A stretch of DNA of 64,000 nt from Vibrio splendidus (GCF_003345295.1 NZ_CP031056.1:1-64000); one strand, 5' to 3'; numbered from the stretch's first letter, positions 45,137-55,333 are shown. Translations and numbers: made by a program. Notes: generated by a model not told the origin, from the sequence alone.

Positions 45137-46126
45137 ATGTCTCAATATGTTGTATGTGCTCTGTATAAATTCGTAGCACTTGATGATTACCAAGAAATTC
45201 GCCAGCCACTCACTGACGTGTTAGAAGCCAACCAAATCCGCGGTACTTTGCTACTTGCGAGTGAAGGTATCAACGGCACCGTTGCAGGTAAGCGCGAATC
45301 TATCGACGCTCTTCTTCAATGGTTCAAACAAGATTCTCGTCTAGCTGATGTTGTTTACAAAGAGTCGTTCAACGAAGAACAGCCATTCAACCGCACCAAG
45401 GTTAAGCTTAAGAAAGAGATCGTAACCATGGGCGTTGAGGGCATCGACCCACGCCACGTTGTCGGCACTTACGTGAAACCAAACGAATGGAACGCTCTGA
45501 TTTCTGATCCTGATGTGATTCTGGTTGATACTCGTAACGACTACGAAGTCGATATCGGTACATTCAAAAATGCTGTAAACCCAAACACAGAAACCTTCCG
45601 CGAGTTCCCTCAGTACGTTGAAGAAAATCTCGATCCTAAGAAACACAAAAAAGTCGCAATGTTCTGTACTGGCGGTATTCGTTGCGAAAAATCAACGGCC
45701 TACATGAAAGAGCAAGGCTTTGATGAGGTTTATCACCTTGAAGGCGGCATTCTTAAGTACTTAGAAGAAGTACCAGAAGAAGAGAGCATGTGGGAAGGCG
45801 ACTGCTACGTATTTGATGGTCGTGTTGCAGTAAACCACCAGCTAGAAAAGAGCGGTTACGATGTGTGTAACGCTTGTCGTCTGCCAATCACTGACGAAGA
45901 CAAAGCCTCTGAGCACTTTGAGAAAGGCGTAAGCTGCCCTAAGTGTATTGATAAGCACAGCGACGAGCAGAAAGCCCGTTTCCGCGAACGTGAAAAGCAA
46001 GTTCAACTGTCGAATGCTCGTGGCGAAACCCACGTAGGTGGCGAAGCCGCTCACCTTATCGACCAACGTAAGAAAGAAAAGCTAGCACACAAAGAGCAGC
46101 AACGTTCTGGTAAGAAAGCGAAGTAG
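45137..46126 (+). CDS. trhO: tRNA U34 hydroxylase (rhodanese family, YceA)
   Basis: 330 residues: N-terminal acylphosphatase-like domain ([16 protein letters not shown]), rhodanese domain with the active-site loop [11 protein letters not shown] (Cys177) and a C-terminal zinc-type CNACR/CPKC region with a basic tail. TrhO makes 5-hydroxyuridine at position 34 of certain tRNAs with O2. AAAGGA lies six bases before the ATG at 45137; the longer frame from 44993 is unlikely. The upstream leader (45059-45120) contains two short hairpins, gagt-type at 45061-45079 and ctgga/tccag at 45101-45117. Confidence 0.92.
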   Translation: MSQYVVCALYKFVALDDYQEIRQPLTDVLEANQIRGTLLLASEGINGTVAGKRESIDALLQWFKQDSRLADVVYKESFNEEQPFNRTKVKLKKEIVTMGVEGIDPRHVVGTYVKPNEWNALISDPDVILVDTRNDYEVDIGTFKNAVNPNTETFREFPQYVEENLDPKKHKKVAMFCTGGIRCEKSTAYMKEQGFDEVYHLEGGILKYLEEVPEEESMWEGDCYVFDGRVAVNHQLEKSGYDVCNACRLPITDEDKASEHFEKGVSCPKCIDKHSDEQKARFREREKQVQLSNARGETHVGGEAAHLIDQRKKEKLAHKEQQRSGKKAK

Positions 46127-46148
46127 TATTTGATCCTACTAAAATAAC

Positions 46149-46195
46149 AAAGGGCATTAACGCATCCAAACTGGAACGTTAATGCCCTTTTTTGA
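46149..46195 (+). terminator. Terminator of trhO
   Basis: 14-bp arms aaagggcattaacg (46149-46162) and cgttaatgcccttt (46177-46190), then TTT; very stable. Confidence 0.9.
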
Positions 46196-46282
46196 TCCTA
46201 CTCTCGCTTTGTGTTTAGGAACACATTTATCTTCAAAAATAGGCTCTATACTGAAGTTAATTAGACAAGTGAGGAAGTGCCA

Positions 46283-46540
46283 ATGCTCAATGAAAACCAT
46301 GCCTTTATCTTAGATTTCCCAGATCTTAAATTAGACATTGTTCAGCTCAACCACGACGACGAAAAATTCAAAGCAGACATGCAGAAGTACCACCAACTCG
46401 ACTACGATATCCGTCAGCTAGAAATCTCTGGCAGCCCTATCGATGACGACAGCATGCACAACCTCAAAGTAGAGCGCATGGCGCTAAAAGACTCGCTACA
46501 CAAACAGCTCACGCGCCACCACGCACTTAAGATCGTATAG
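46283..46540 (+). CDS. YdcH/DUF465 family small protein
   Basis: 85 residues, helical and charged, with the family-typical LNHDDEKFKADMQKYHQLDYD followed by IRQLE and a C-terminal LKDSLHKQLTRH. These proteins form a short antiparallel coiled coil; function unknown. GAGGA seven bases before the ATG at 46283 decides the start over the GTG at 46277. It is monocistronic between two terminators. Confidence 0.85.
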   Translation: MLNENHAFILDFPDLKLDIVQLNHDDEKFKADMQKYHQLDYDIRQLEISGSPIDDDSMHNLKVERMALKDSLHKQLTRHHALKIV

Positions 46541-46565
46541 AAAAATCAATCCAAGACTTTATTCT

Positions 46566-46594
46566 AAGCCATGCATCACGCATGGCTTTTTGGT
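46566..46594 (+). terminator. Terminator of the YdcH gene
   Basis: Arms aagccatgc (46566-46574) and gcatggctt (46580-46588), 5-nt loop, then TTTTGG. Confidence 0.85.
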
Positions 46595-46684
46595 TTTATC
46601 ACATCGCAAATCTAAGCTAATTTGGCTTCTTCAATTATGTTACTGTTTGCTTATTCAAAGGCGTTTGATAAGGAAGCAATCAGA

Positions 46685-47161
46685 GTGGTAATAAAAGAAG
46701 AGAATATACAATTCCAGCTCGTTTCAAATTCTGAATTCGAAGAACGGTTTACGTGTGTTAAACAAAGTCTTTTCATACACGTCGATAGTGTTTTCGGTTG
46801 GGATGACGACTTCCAACGCCAACGACTTTTAAACGATTACCATCCCTCTTGGTTTCATTGGGTATACCGAGGAAAAGAGAGGATTGGACTTGTGTGTTTT
46901 AAGCCTTATGACAACGCATACCATATTCATCTGCTGATCATTTCCCCTCAATACCAAGATCAATCTCTTGGTAAAAAAGTCATGTCACTCATCCACGAAA
47001 AAGCCCATCAAGAGCAACGAAACCAAGTCACTCTGTCGAGCTTTAGAAGTAACACCCGCGCCATTCGCTTTTATCAGTCACTTGGCTATCAGGTTATTGA
47101 TGACAGTGATGAAGATTTTGTGGGGATGGCTCTCAACCTAGCTAACTCTAAGTCTCGCTAA
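46685..47161 (+). CDS. GNAT family N-acetyltransferase
   Basis: About 158 residues. GNAT features: LLIISPQYQDQSLGKKVMSLI (acetyl-CoA binding, with Q-Q-L instead of R-G-x-G) and NTRAIRFYQSLGYQVIDD. The start is uncertain: a GTG at 46685 has aaggaag ten bases upstream, and an ATG at 46637 would add 16 residues. It lies directly after the YdcH terminator, with the next gene convergent. Function unknown. The degenerate pyrophosphate loop may lower CoA affinity. Confidence 0.75.
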   Translation: MVIKEENIQFQLVSNSEFEERFTCVKQSLFIHVDSVFGWDDDFQRQRLLNDYHPSWFHWVYRGKERIGLVCFKPYDNAYHIHLLIISPQYQDQSLGKKVMSLIHEKAHQEQRNQVTLSSFRSNTRAIRFYQSLGYQVIDDSDEDFVGMALNLANSKSR

Positions 47162-47205
47162 CCATAGAGAAAATACAGATAGCGAGTAGGTAGAGAGCGT
47201 TTACT

Positions 47206-50121
47206 TTAGCGCGCGCTTGAAATATCTAACTTCTCAATCAACGACGAAAAGCCCCAACCGTTCTCGCCTTCGACCACAGGTTCTCCGGTCAAATACTCAA
47301 ACAGCGTTGGCGCTAAAGATCCGTTAGCTTCGATTTTCAGTTGCTGAGAGTTATCGCCAATTGGCGCTCCCCAGAATCCGATGAAAGCATCTTTCTCTAA
47401 GTAATCCTCACCAGCATGACGCCCCGGTACCTTGGTGTTGTAGCCAATTCCCGCTTTAGGGAACAAGTTAACCGTGCCAGCCCTATCTTCAAGGTAGATA
47501 TTAGCCAGTTGATTCACTGAATCTGGTCGAGGTGTTGGTTGCGTTAATGAAGTCCACTCAGCACTGCTACACCACGTTGTCACATCCGCTTTAACCGCTC
47601 GGTTAATACACTTTTCTACCAATTGAGAATATTGTGAAAAATCAGCTTCGCTTGGTGATGCTAGGTATGGATTTAACCTTTGCGTATTGAGCAAAATCGG
47701 CGCTCGGTTGTCTTCCAATGACTCATAGAAAAGCTTGTCACCTTCGCGGGTAATTAATTCGTCGACTCGTTTTAAATCTCGGTTACCAATTACACGAACC
47801 GCACAACGTTGTTGGTCACATGTGCTTTCTCTTACGACCATATAATCAAGACTTTCAGGCAAGCGCTGCGCTATCTGATTAATGATGTCTATGTTCTGAC
47901 CATCTGGCGCTGCAATCGGAGACCACTGCGTGAGTTCTTGGTAAACCGGCTGAACCTGCCACCCTTGAGCCGAATTAAAGAAGTCCATCATGAAATTACC
48001 ACCAGCAGTAGAGGCGACCACCACATCCAATTCCTTCGAGCTTGGGTAGCTTAGAGCATTGGTGATTTTAGGCCCTTCACCCTCGTCTGAAGATATCTTC
48101 TTAACCACAATTGGATACTCTAGCTCTGCTTGTAAGCCTTCAAATACCTGCTTTTCGGGATTGAGCGCGTAGAACACCGGCGTTAAACCATGATCCCCAG
48201 CCATGCCCCATAGCGTTTTATCGTAAACGCCTGCACTGCGGTAGGTCGCTTCAATCTGGCGAATCCAATAGTCCAGTCGGTTAAGCTCTCCAGTCGGCAT
48301 CAGAATTTCGTCACTAAAAGGGCCGGTAAAGTGCGCGAAGTGATCCGGCCATGGGTTATACACCAAGGTGTAGTCTGGCATCCCTTTTCCATCTAACTCG
48401 GCAAACTGAGTGATCGACTGTTTAACCAGAGCTCTCTTTGAAAACTTAGTGAAAAAATCAAAGCCAGATATAGACTGATACGCTTCAATATCTTCAATCA
48501 AGGCTTGACGCTTTTCTTGCAAAACCACTTCGACTTCTGAACGCTCTTGAAGCTCTTTAACGCAGCGTTTCTCACCATAATCACGCAGTGACTCACCCAA
48601 ACCTAGGTTTACTAGCCCATCGTAAGTGGTGTGAGCATTCCAATCATATTGAGCGTTGCAGTTCAGTGTTTTTAGGTAATCAAGGCGATCAAACATGGTC
48701 TGCACCTTGTTGTTTGCCATCAACACATCTAACTGCAGGGCATCATTGCCGAAAAAGTAATACGCACGATCGATTTCTCGGTCGACAAAGTGGAAATTAG
48801 GGATACCCGTACCACCGTTACCAGACACTTTTGCGCCCGTTTTAATGATCGGTAGGTTGCGTACACTGATTGTCGGAGTAGAAGAGATACCTACTCGGCT
48901 TATATTATTTCGATTCTCTTGATAGAGTTTTTTGAAGAACGGAAGATAATTCGGATCACGGTAGGTTTGTTCAGACAGAACTTCCATGAACCTCACCTGT
49001 TGTTGATGCTCAGGCTCAATCACCTTTTCTAACTGAAGTTTATATTGCGCTCGGTTTTTATGATTTTGGTAAGCAACCGAAATGAAAGGTGAATTTTCAT
49101 CGACCAACCCCTCAATCAATCCTTGCTGTAAACCATCGACTGTCACTTGGACCGCAAAACGTTTGTTCTGTTGGGATTCTAAGAACAGAATGAGCGCATC
49201 AGGCTGGTAACTGAACGCTTGCTGCATCCAATCATCGAGCGCTTCTGCACGTTCTTCTTTAAACACAAACTGTCGGTAGGCTTTCAGCAAGTTTAAGCGC
49301 ACAAAATCAATGAGAGTGATAGTAAGAGCTTGTGCTTTGTTATTCGGCTTATCAGCGTTTTCTGGTTTGCCATCTTCTGCAATCGCCAACATTGCAGACT
49401 TCATGTCGCCGTCATCCATTCCCAATGCCGCTTTACCGATCAAATCAACGATGATCGGTTGAATCTGAGCGATGATCGCTAGATCTTCAGGGCTATTGGT
49501 TAAGTATGTGTAATTCGCAGGGAGCATGTCCATATCCTGCCAAACACCAATTTCGAATAACGCATCGTAGATAACCACCATGTTGGCAATGAACTGTTCA
49601 TCGATACGAATACCTTCATGATGTCCCGTTGCTTCAGTCGAGGTATCTGGCTCGTGATGCTCTGAGGTTGGCTTATCTCCAACATGATAGAGGCTATGTT
49701 CAAAGCCCTTTAGCGCCTGCTTATCATAAACCGTCGACAAGTAAGATTTGAACACATCTTCACTGCCCAAGCCTGAATAGCGGTCGTAATAGCTATAGAG
49801 AAAATAACCCAAAGGAATTGAGTACGTCGGGTTGGATAACTGAGCAACGACTCTGGCTTTTGTTTTGGCATCTAAAGGAAGTGCGAGAATATACGCATCT
49901 AATGTAACGCCACCAATGGTGAAAAGTGCTGCATCGCGAGTGAGTTTGGCAGAATAACTTAGGCTTGAAAGCACCTGATTTTTCAACACTTCACTGGAGC
50001 TAAACACGCCACCAATGACGGGCGTTGTTGATATATCAGCGGCACTCGGAGCTGACGCAACCGCCAACGATAAGACACTGAATAAACTGGCGTAACTTCG
50101 AACGTGAGAATAAGAGCTCAT
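47206..50121 (-). CDS. Exported alkaline-phosphatase-superfamily protein
   Basis: 971 residues with a signal peptide (YASLFSVLSLAVASAPSAA, cleavage near residue 28). The first 400 residues are largely helical with no recognised domain. From about residue 420 the alkaline phosphatase/phosphodiesterase fold appears: NGGTGIPNFHFVDREI (candidate Thr nucleophile), YNPWPDHFAHFTGP and WGMAGDHGLTPV (metal ligands) and VPGRHAGEDYL (His ligand). All the metal-binding positions look intact, so it should be a periplasmic metal-dependent hydrolase of phosphate or sulfate esters. aagga six bases upstream supports the ATG at 50121. It lies next to manA and the hexose-phosphate genes, which might point to sugar phosphate esters. 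Confidence 0.7.
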   Translation of the reverse strand: MSSYSHVRSYASLFSVLSLAVASAPSAADISTTPVIGGVFSSSEVLKNQVLSSLSYSAKLTRDAALFTIGGVTLDAYILALPLDAKTKARVVAQLSNPTYSIPLGYFLYSYYDRYSGLGSEDVFKSYLSTVYDKQALKGFEHSLYHVGDKPTSEHHEPDTSTEATGHHEGIRIDEQFIANMVVIYDALFEIGVWQDMDMLPANYTYLTNSPEDLAIIAQIQPIIVDLIGKAALGMDDGDMKSAMLAIAEDGKPENADKPNNKAQALTITLIDFVRLNLLKAYRQFVFKEERAEALDDWMQQAFSYQPDALILFLESQQNKRFAVQVTVDGLQQGLIEGLVDENSPFISVAYQNHKNRAQYKLQLEKVIEPEHQQQVRFMEVLSEQTYRDPNYLPFFKKLYQENRNNISRVGISSTPTISVRNLPIIKTGAKVSGNGGTGIPNFHFVDREIDRAYYFFGNDALQLDVLMANNKVQTMFDRLDYLKTLNCNAQYDWNAHTTYDGLVNLGLGESLRDYGEKRCVKELQERSEVEVVLQEKRQALIEDIEAYQSISGFDFFTKFSKRALVKQSITQFAELDGKGMPDYTLVYNPWPDHFAHFTGPFSDEILMPTGELNRLDYWIRQIEATYRSAGVYDKTLWGMAGDHGLTPVFYALNPEKQVFEGLQAELEYPIVVKKISSDEGEGPKITNALSYPSSKELDVVVASTAGGNFMMDFFNSAQGWQVQPVYQELTQWSPIAAPDGQNIDIINQIAQRLPESLDYMVVRESTCDQQRCAVRVIGNRDLKRVDELITREGDKLFYESLEDNRAPILLNTQRLNPYLASPSEADFSQYSQLVEKCINRAVKADVTTWCSSAEWTSLTQPTPRPDSVNQLANIYLEDRAGTVNLFPKAGIGYNTKVPGRHAGEDYLEKDAFIGFWGAPIGDNSQQLKIEANGSLAPTLFEYLTGEPVVEGENGWGFSSLIEKLDISSAR

Positions 50122-50323
50122 CAAATTTCCTTTAGATCAACACACTTCTATAAATACGACTTATTGTTTCAGTTTGCATTTATTAGTCAACCTATGAAAA
50201 CGTTTGTTTTCTGATTCAAAGAGCTCTTATTGTTATGAAATGTTTATTCTTACTAATATCTCTACGACTTTACCGCATACCCAAAGCCCGAAAGCTTTCT
50301 AATGTTAGACGACAGCTATTCCC

Positions 50324-51541
50324 CTAATTAAACGCTCTGGCCACTCGCCCGTTACTGCTCAATTCGTAATGGCCAATATAGGCTGGGATAAATACCGATT
50401 GCCCTTTAGTAAGGGTTAAATGCTCACCTTTCTGACTCATTAACGTTAAATCATCGTCTATCGCCATTAAAATTTCAGCACCGCTTGTGATGACTTCTTC
50501 TCGCTGAGGGCGATGAAAGATATTGAAATCAAAATCACTGACAGGGATATCATAACTATCACATTGTCCCAGTTTTGAGGGCGCTAACAACAAGCGATCA
50601 AACGGGATTGGCGTAAACTCTGTACACGCCACTAATTCAGCGACATCAATGTGTTTGGGCGTTAAACCTGCTCGCAGCACGTTGTCTGAATTTGCCATGA
50701 TCTCGAGCCCGGTTCCCTTAATGTAAGCATGCGGAGTGTTCGCATTCAAATACATCGCTTCACCTGGCTTCAATGTGATCAAGTTAAGCAGCAGAACACA
50801 AAACAAACCGATATCGTTCGGGTACTGATGGCTAAGCTCAGTAACCAAGGCAAACTCAGCTTGATCTTGGTGGGCAGCTGCGTGAGTCAGAAGTTGCTCT
50901 AATGCTCGGTGTTTACGTTGGTCATTCAGCGTTAACAGATCGCGGAAAAACGCTTCTAAGCCAAGAGAATCAATATTATTACCAAACTCTTCAACCAAGC
51001 CAGCCAGCTCGCTCGAATCCAACTTTCTGAACAGACCTAATATTTCATCGAACTCTCGAAAGCCATTCATCGCTTGATATTCAGTGATCGCGTAAACCAA
51101 TTCAGGTTTGTGGTTCGAGTCTTTGTAATTGCGATGCCCTGCGTTTAGGGGAATTCTTGCTTGCTCTTCTCTCGCAAAGCCAATTTCAGCTTGGCGCTTG
51201 TTTGGGTGAACCTGAACAGACAGCGCTTTTTCTGCTGCCAAGATCTTAAACAAAAACGGTAGCTCACCGAACTCCTGCGCAATATCAGTAGATAAATAGG
51301 CCGGTTTATTCTTGTTAATCAGCTCAGATAGAGGCACCAAATGTTGGTCAAGCTTAACCATTGAGCAACCTTTCGGATGCGCCCCCATCCAAACTTCCGC
51401 TTGCGGCTCTTGTGACTCATTCTTAAAGCCAAACAGTTCACGTATCGAAGAAATGCTCCCCCATGCATAATTTTGGATGGTGTTTTCCATTGGGAAAAAT
51501 GAGTGTTCTGAGAAGTGGCTGAGTGACATGGCGTTTTCCAT
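50324..51541 (-). CDS. manA: Mannose-6-phosphate isomerase, class I
   Basis: 405 residues interconverting mannose-6-phosphate and fructose-6-phosphate. Family motifs: NTIQNYAWGS at the N-terminus, LSVQVHPNKRQAE and HKPELVYAI (zinc ligands), and YLNANTPHAYIKGTG (zinc His and active site). The ATG at 51541 has aaaggg six bases upstream; the in-frame ATG at 51559 lacks a ribosome site. The upstream region resembles the uhpT promoter region, including a CRP-like site, so the gene is probably induced by hexose phosphate. Confidence 0.92.
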   Translation of the reverse strand: MENAMSLSHFSEHSFFPMENTIQNYAWGSISSIRELFGFKNESQEPQAEVWMGAHPKGCSMVKLDQHLVPLSELINKNKPAYLSTDIAQEFGELPFLFKILAAEKALSVQVHPNKRQAEIGFAREEQARIPLNAGHRNYKDSNHKPELVYAITEYQAMNGFREFDEILGLFRKLDSSELAGLVEEFGNNIDSLGLEAFFRDLLTLNDQRKHRALEQLLTHAAAHQDQAEFALVTELSHQYPNDIGLFCVLLLNLITLKPGEAMYLNANTPHAYIKGTGLEIMANSDNVLRAGLTPKHIDVAELVACTEFTPIPFDRLLLAPSKLGQCDSYDIPVSDFDFNIFHRPQREEVITSGAEILMAIDDDLTLMSQKGEHLTLTKGQSVFIPAYIGHYELSSNGRVARAFN

Positions 51542-51625
51542 AGTAAGCCCTTTGAACATAATTCAGAGAGCTGATTTCTAATAACGTAAATAATTAGAAA
51601 GACTACAGAGAGCAGCTAGGACCCA

Positions 51626-51703
51626 CATGAGATGAGGTCTTAGACGCAATAGGAAAAATTCTTAGAAACAGGTGAGATCGATGAAAAGCGTGAAAAGAGT
51701 CAC
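51626..51703 (-). promoter_or_regulatory. Uhp-type promoter module upstream of manA
   Basis: Aligns without gaps with 56951-57028 upstream of uhpT (about 50 of 78 identical). Best conserved are ggtcttaga, taggaaaaattc and the CRP-like GTGA-N6-TCAC at 51690-51703. It lies 85-162 bp before the manA start. Confidence 0.6.
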
Positions 51704-51824
51704 ATTTGAATATCACGCGTAGAAAGCGCTGAGAATAAGATAGCGGCTTGTATCACAACGGTTGCAATAGCGATGCAAGCAACAATACAAACACCAGCGA
51801 CTATCTTGTTATCGGGAAGGGTCC

Positions 51825-53165
51825 TTAAAAGCCAGAGCGAACCTCTGCACTTTTCTGAGGTGATTGAGCTTGTAGGAAAGGCAGTAGCAGCAAGCCAATA
51901 ACGGCCGCACAAGTCGAGATGGTAATGAAGAATCCACTCCAGCCATAAGTTTCTAGAACGAGCGCTAATGGGTAACCAGAAAGTGCTGCACCCATGTAAG
52001 CAAACAAGCCAACAAAACCTGTCGCCGCCCCAGCAGAGTCTTTGTGCGAGCATTCTGCCGCCGCCATGCCAATAAGCATTTGAGGACCAAAAACAAAAAA
52101 GCCGACACAAAACAGCCCAGCCGCTTGAAACACAAAGTTGGTTAAAGGCATCAACCACAGTGCAGAAACTGAAAGAAATATGCCGATGGCAAACAAGATG
52201 TTCATTGGACCGCGGTTGCCACCAAACAGCCTATCCGAGCCCCACCCAGCAACAAGTGAACCAACGAAACCGCCAATCTCAAACAGAGACAAGGCAGCGT
52301 TGGCGTTTATCAAACTGTAATTGTGTTCTTCGGTTAGGTATAAGTTACCCCAGTCGTTAACCGCCGTTCTTACGATGTAAACCAACACATAGCTAAAGGC
52401 GAGCAGCCAAATGTACTTATTGCTGAACACATAGGTTTTCAGGATTTCTCGATAGCTTAACCCTTGCCCATGGCTCTCTTGCGCCAATTCTAAATGGTCA
52501 CTGCGCCACTTCCCTACCGTTGGAAGTCCCATGGTGGTGGGCTTATCACGTAAGCGCCAACAAACGATAAGACCGATAAATACACCAATCACACCCGGCC
52601 AGATAAACCCAGATCGCCAACTGAATTGCAGCGTTAGATAACCCACGAGAATAGGAATTAGCGCCCCACCAACGTTGTGTGCTGTATTCCATATAGCCCA
52701 GCGAAAACCTCTTTCGGAGCGAGAATACCAAGTCGTCAATAACTTAGAACACGATGGCCAGCCCCAACCTTGGAACCATGCATTCAGTACCCAAAGCGAG
52801 ATGAAAGCCGCTAACGAACTAGAAAAGCCAAACGCGATATTGATCAAGCCTGTTGCGATTAAGCCAAGCCCCATAAAGTAGCGCGGGTTTGAACGATCCG
52901 ATATCGTGCCTGAGATAAATTTCGATAAGCCATAAGAAAGATAAAAGAGCGTGCCAATTAAGCCGATATCGCCTTTGTCCAAGCCAAGGTCGGTGATCAT
53001 GGCTGGCGCGGCATAATTGAAGGTTTTACGAGTGAAGTAAAAACCGGCATAACCAACATACATTCCTATCATGATGTGAAGGCGCCAGTAGTGGTAACTC
53101 AGATTGATCTCATCATCAGTTAAAGCATCACTCTTTGACGTTGTTGAGCGCAGAAATCCAAACAT
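51825..53165 (-). CDS. uhpC: Hexose-phosphate sensor/MFS protein
   Basis: 446 residues, 12 helices, strongly similar in recall to E. coli UhpC, the membrane sensor that binds external glucose-6-phosphate and activates UhpB. Family segments include YFTRKTFNYAAPAMI, GTISDRSNPRYFMGLGL, WNTAHNVGGALIPI and FGPQMLIGMAAAECSHK. The start MFGFLR aligns with MLPFLK of E. coli; a GTG four codons upstream overlaps the uhpB stop and is the alternative. It is last in the uhpABC unit. Confidence 0.92.
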   Translation of the reverse strand: MFGFLRSTTSKSDALTDDEINLSYHYWRLHIMIGMYVGYAGFYFTRKTFNYAAPAMITDLGLDKGDIGLIGTLFYLSYGLSKFISGTISDRSNPRYFMGLGLIATGLINIAFGFSSSLAAFISLWVLNAWFQGWGWPSCSKLLTTWYSRSERGFRWAIWNTAHNVGGALIPILVGYLTLQFSWRSGFIWPGVIGVFIGLIVCWRLRDKPTTMGLPTVGKWRSDHLELAQESHGQGLSYREILKTYVFSNKYIWLLAFSYVLVYIVRTAVNDWGNLYLTEEHNYSLINANAALSLFEIGGFVGSLVAGWGSDRLFGGNRGPMNILFAIGIFLSVSALWLMPLTNFVFQAAGLFCVGFFVFGPQMLIGMAAAECSHKDSAGAATGFVGLFAYMGAALSGYPLALVLETYGWSGFFITISTCAAVIGLLLLPFLQAQSPQKSAEVRSGF

Positions 53166-53173
53166 ATTCGTTA

Positions 53174-54670
53174 TCACACTTTAGGTAATGTAACGCTGAT
53201 ATTGGTACCCGAAGAGGAGCCATTAGCGTTGATTGTCATCTTGCCACCGAGCGCCTGAACACGCTCTTGCATACCACGAACCCCCATTCCTTTGAGAAGG
53301 TCTTGCGCTGTAAAACCAACGCCATTGTCTGAGATCCGAAGATAAGCCTGATCATCTAGAATCAGTTCAATTCTGATTTCGCTCGCGTTGGCGTATTTAG
53401 AGGCGTTGTTTAGAGATTCTTGGCACAGCCTGAAGATAGTGACCTTGAGCGTGTCACTCAAACACGAGTAATCACCTTGCCAATTTAACTGGATATCAAC
53501 GCCGTGATCCGAAAACTCCATCTCTCGAATAAGCTGTTCCACGGAATCTTTTAGGTCAAGATCGTCCAACATCTTAGGTCTTAGTTTTGTGAGTAGGCGT
53601 TTGGTGGTGTCATAAACATTCAAAGACAATGACTCAATCGTGCCCGCACAACGAACGCTCATCTCAGCCGCGTCGACACGCTTAATAATGCTTGCTTGAG
53701 TGCGAATTGCCGTGATGTTTTGACCGATTTCATCGTGTAGCTCACGAGCAATGTCACGACGAACCGATTCTTCAGCCGTGATTAACTGACGTGAAAGATT
53801 TTGGTTTCTGGAAAGCTCGCTTCGCAATTTGGAGTTGAGATCTTTCTGCTTTTGAACCGCAAGGCCAAGCAATATACCGGTAATAGTTTGAGCAGATAGA
53901 GACAAGAGTAAGTCGGTAATTTCAAGTTTTGACGTTCCGCTATGAGCAGCAATCAGCGCAACACTGTTTAACAGGGTCGCGAGCAAAGCGCCTTGCCATC
54001 CGTAACGAACGGCCAGCAAGATAATAGGGATCGCCATACAAAATGGGGCAAATCGTCTGAGTTCATCAGGCAAACTGGTTTGTATCAAAATACTGGCCAC
54101 CAGCAACACACTGTATAAAGCGATGTGACGGATTTTGAACTCTACAACATTATGGATTAAGTAAGAGCTCAGTGGCGCCCACTTATTTTGGAATAGATAG
54201 TTCCAGACCAGATAACACATAGGCACCAACATCAGTCCACCCGTGATACTCGCTAACCACACCATGTAAACGGCTGGAACATGAGAACCCACCACGGCAA
54301 CGTTAATTGATGCGGTGACCATGATTAAGCTCGCCATCACTAACAAGTGACGATTCTGGTCACCAGAATAATAACGTTTGGCAATTAGAGTAGCTGGAAT
54401 ACTTAGTCCACTGGCGATTAGTATCGTCAGCCATTGGGGTTCATCCAGTAATAGAGCTAAAGCGATCGCGAGCCCCCACTCTGCAATATAGATAGCAGGC
54501 CAATAGTGAGTGCGAGTGTGCAGCGTCATTCCTAACCTGAGTGAGAATGGAAAAAGCAGAATGGCTAACTCAGGGTCATTAATGAAATAAAAGGCAATAA
54601 CCCATAAACAAAACCATGCGCAGCCAGCCATAAAAACCCCACATAGGGAGGTGGCTAGATAGGAGCGCAT
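53174..54670 (-). CDS. uhpB: Sensor histidine kinase of hexose-phosphate uptake
   Basis: 498 residues: eight or so N-terminal helices, then a HisKA_3 dimerisation domain with the phosphorylated histidine in ARELHDEIGQNIT (His312, cf. His313 in E. coli) and a C-terminal ATPase (LRISDNGVGFTAQDLLKGMG, MRGMQERV-like RGMQERVQALGG). With UhpC it senses hexose phosphate and phosphorylates UhpA. Start overlaps the uhpA stop by one base (TAATG). Confidence 0.94.
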   Translation of the reverse strand: MRSYLATSLCGVFMAGCAWFCLWVIAFYFINDPELAILLFPFSLRLGMTLHTRTHYWPAIYIAEWGLAIALALLLDEPQWLTILIASGLSIPATLIAKRYYSGDQNRHLLVMASLIMVTASINVAVVGSHVPAVYMVWLASITGGLMLVPMCYLVWNYLFQNKWAPLSSYLIHNVVEFKIRHIALYSVLLVASILIQTSLPDELRRFAPFCMAIPIILLAVRYGWQGALLATLLNSVALIAAHSGTSKLEITDLLLSLSAQTITGILLGLAVQKQKDLNSKLRSELSRNQNLSRQLITAEESVRRDIARELHDEIGQNITAIRTQASIIKRVDAAEMSVRCAGTIESLSLNVYDTTKRLLTKLRPKMLDDLDLKDSVEQLIREMEFSDHGVDIQLNWQGDYSCLSDTLKVTIFRLCQESLNNASKYANASEIRIELILDDQAYLRISDNGVGFTAQDLLKGMGVRGMQERVQALGGKMTINANGSSSGTNISVTLPKV

Positions 54671-55278
54671 TAGTACTGATCTTGAGTGAACAATTTGGCT
54701 AACTCAACGTTGTTCTTAACATTGAGTTTGTCCATGGCATTGGCACGGTGTACATGAACCGTTTTATGACTAACTCCTAACTCAACGGCGATAGATTTCA
54801 CATCGAGCCCTGTTGCCAATAACTGGCACACTTCGCTTTCTCGACGGGTGAGTTGATTTAAAGAGGCTTTATTCTTCATTGGTGTCGCAAGCTTTATAGC
54901 GATATCAGGCGTGAGATAACAGCCACCATTTGCGCTCGTATGTACGGCTTGGATTAACTCATCTGGGCTGCAGCGCTTGCTGAGATAACCTTTGGCTCCT
55001 AACTCTAATGACTTCTCAACCATCGCCGGAGAGTCATGTACGCTCAGCATGATACTGGCAATGCCTGATGGAATTTCTTCCAATAAGCTCAAGCCACTTT
55101 CATCCTGCATTGAAATATCCAAGATAACGACATCAGGGTGACAACTTGGCAATCCGAGGCGCGCTTCTGCCGCAGAGTTGAATTCACCCACGACCATAAT
55201 ATCAGTTTCAAGACTGAGTAACTGAGCAAAGCCCGAACGAACAATGACGTGGTCATCAACAAGCGCAACATTAATCAT
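54670..55278 (-). CDS. uhpA: NarL-family response regulator of hexose-phosphate uptake
   Basis: 202 residues beginning [20 protein letters not shown], near identical in pattern to E. coli UhpA. Phosphoacceptor Asp54 (VVILDISM), the [14 protein letters not shown] segment and a LuxR-type helix-turn-helix ([20 protein letters not shown]... [14 protein letters not shown]). It activates uhpT. The ATG at 55278 is chosen over a TTG at 55290. No good Shine-Dalgarno is visible and a terminator-like hairpin ends 22-30 bp upstream. Confidence 0.95.
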   Translation of the reverse strand: MINVALVDDHVIVRSGFAQLLSLETDIMVVGEFNSAAEARLGLPSCHPDVVILDISMQDESGLSLLEEIPSGIASIMLSVHDSPAMVEKSLELGAKGYLSKRCSPDELIQAVHTSANGGCYLTPDIAIKLATPMKNKASLNQLTRRESEVCQLLATGLDVKSIAVELGVSHKTVHVHRANAMDKLNVKNNVELAKLFTQDQY

Positions 55279-55299
55279 GATATTAACCAAAATTAGGAG

Positions 55300-55333
55300 T
55301 AAGAAAGAAAAATAGCCCCGACAGGAGCTATTT
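55300..55333 (-). terminator. Terminator/attenuator between uhpT and uhpA
   Basis: Arms at 55310-55319 and 55324-55333 (one G-U type mismatch) are followed on the minus strand by tttctttctt. It ends about 22 bp before the uhpA start codon, inside its leader. Confidence 0.6.

Noticed and set aside
51700..52158. 152-codon minus-strand ORF overlapping uhpC
   Set aside because: Mostly a Trp/Cys-rich shadow of uhpC; only its tail beyond the uhpC stop was kept as a weak finding.
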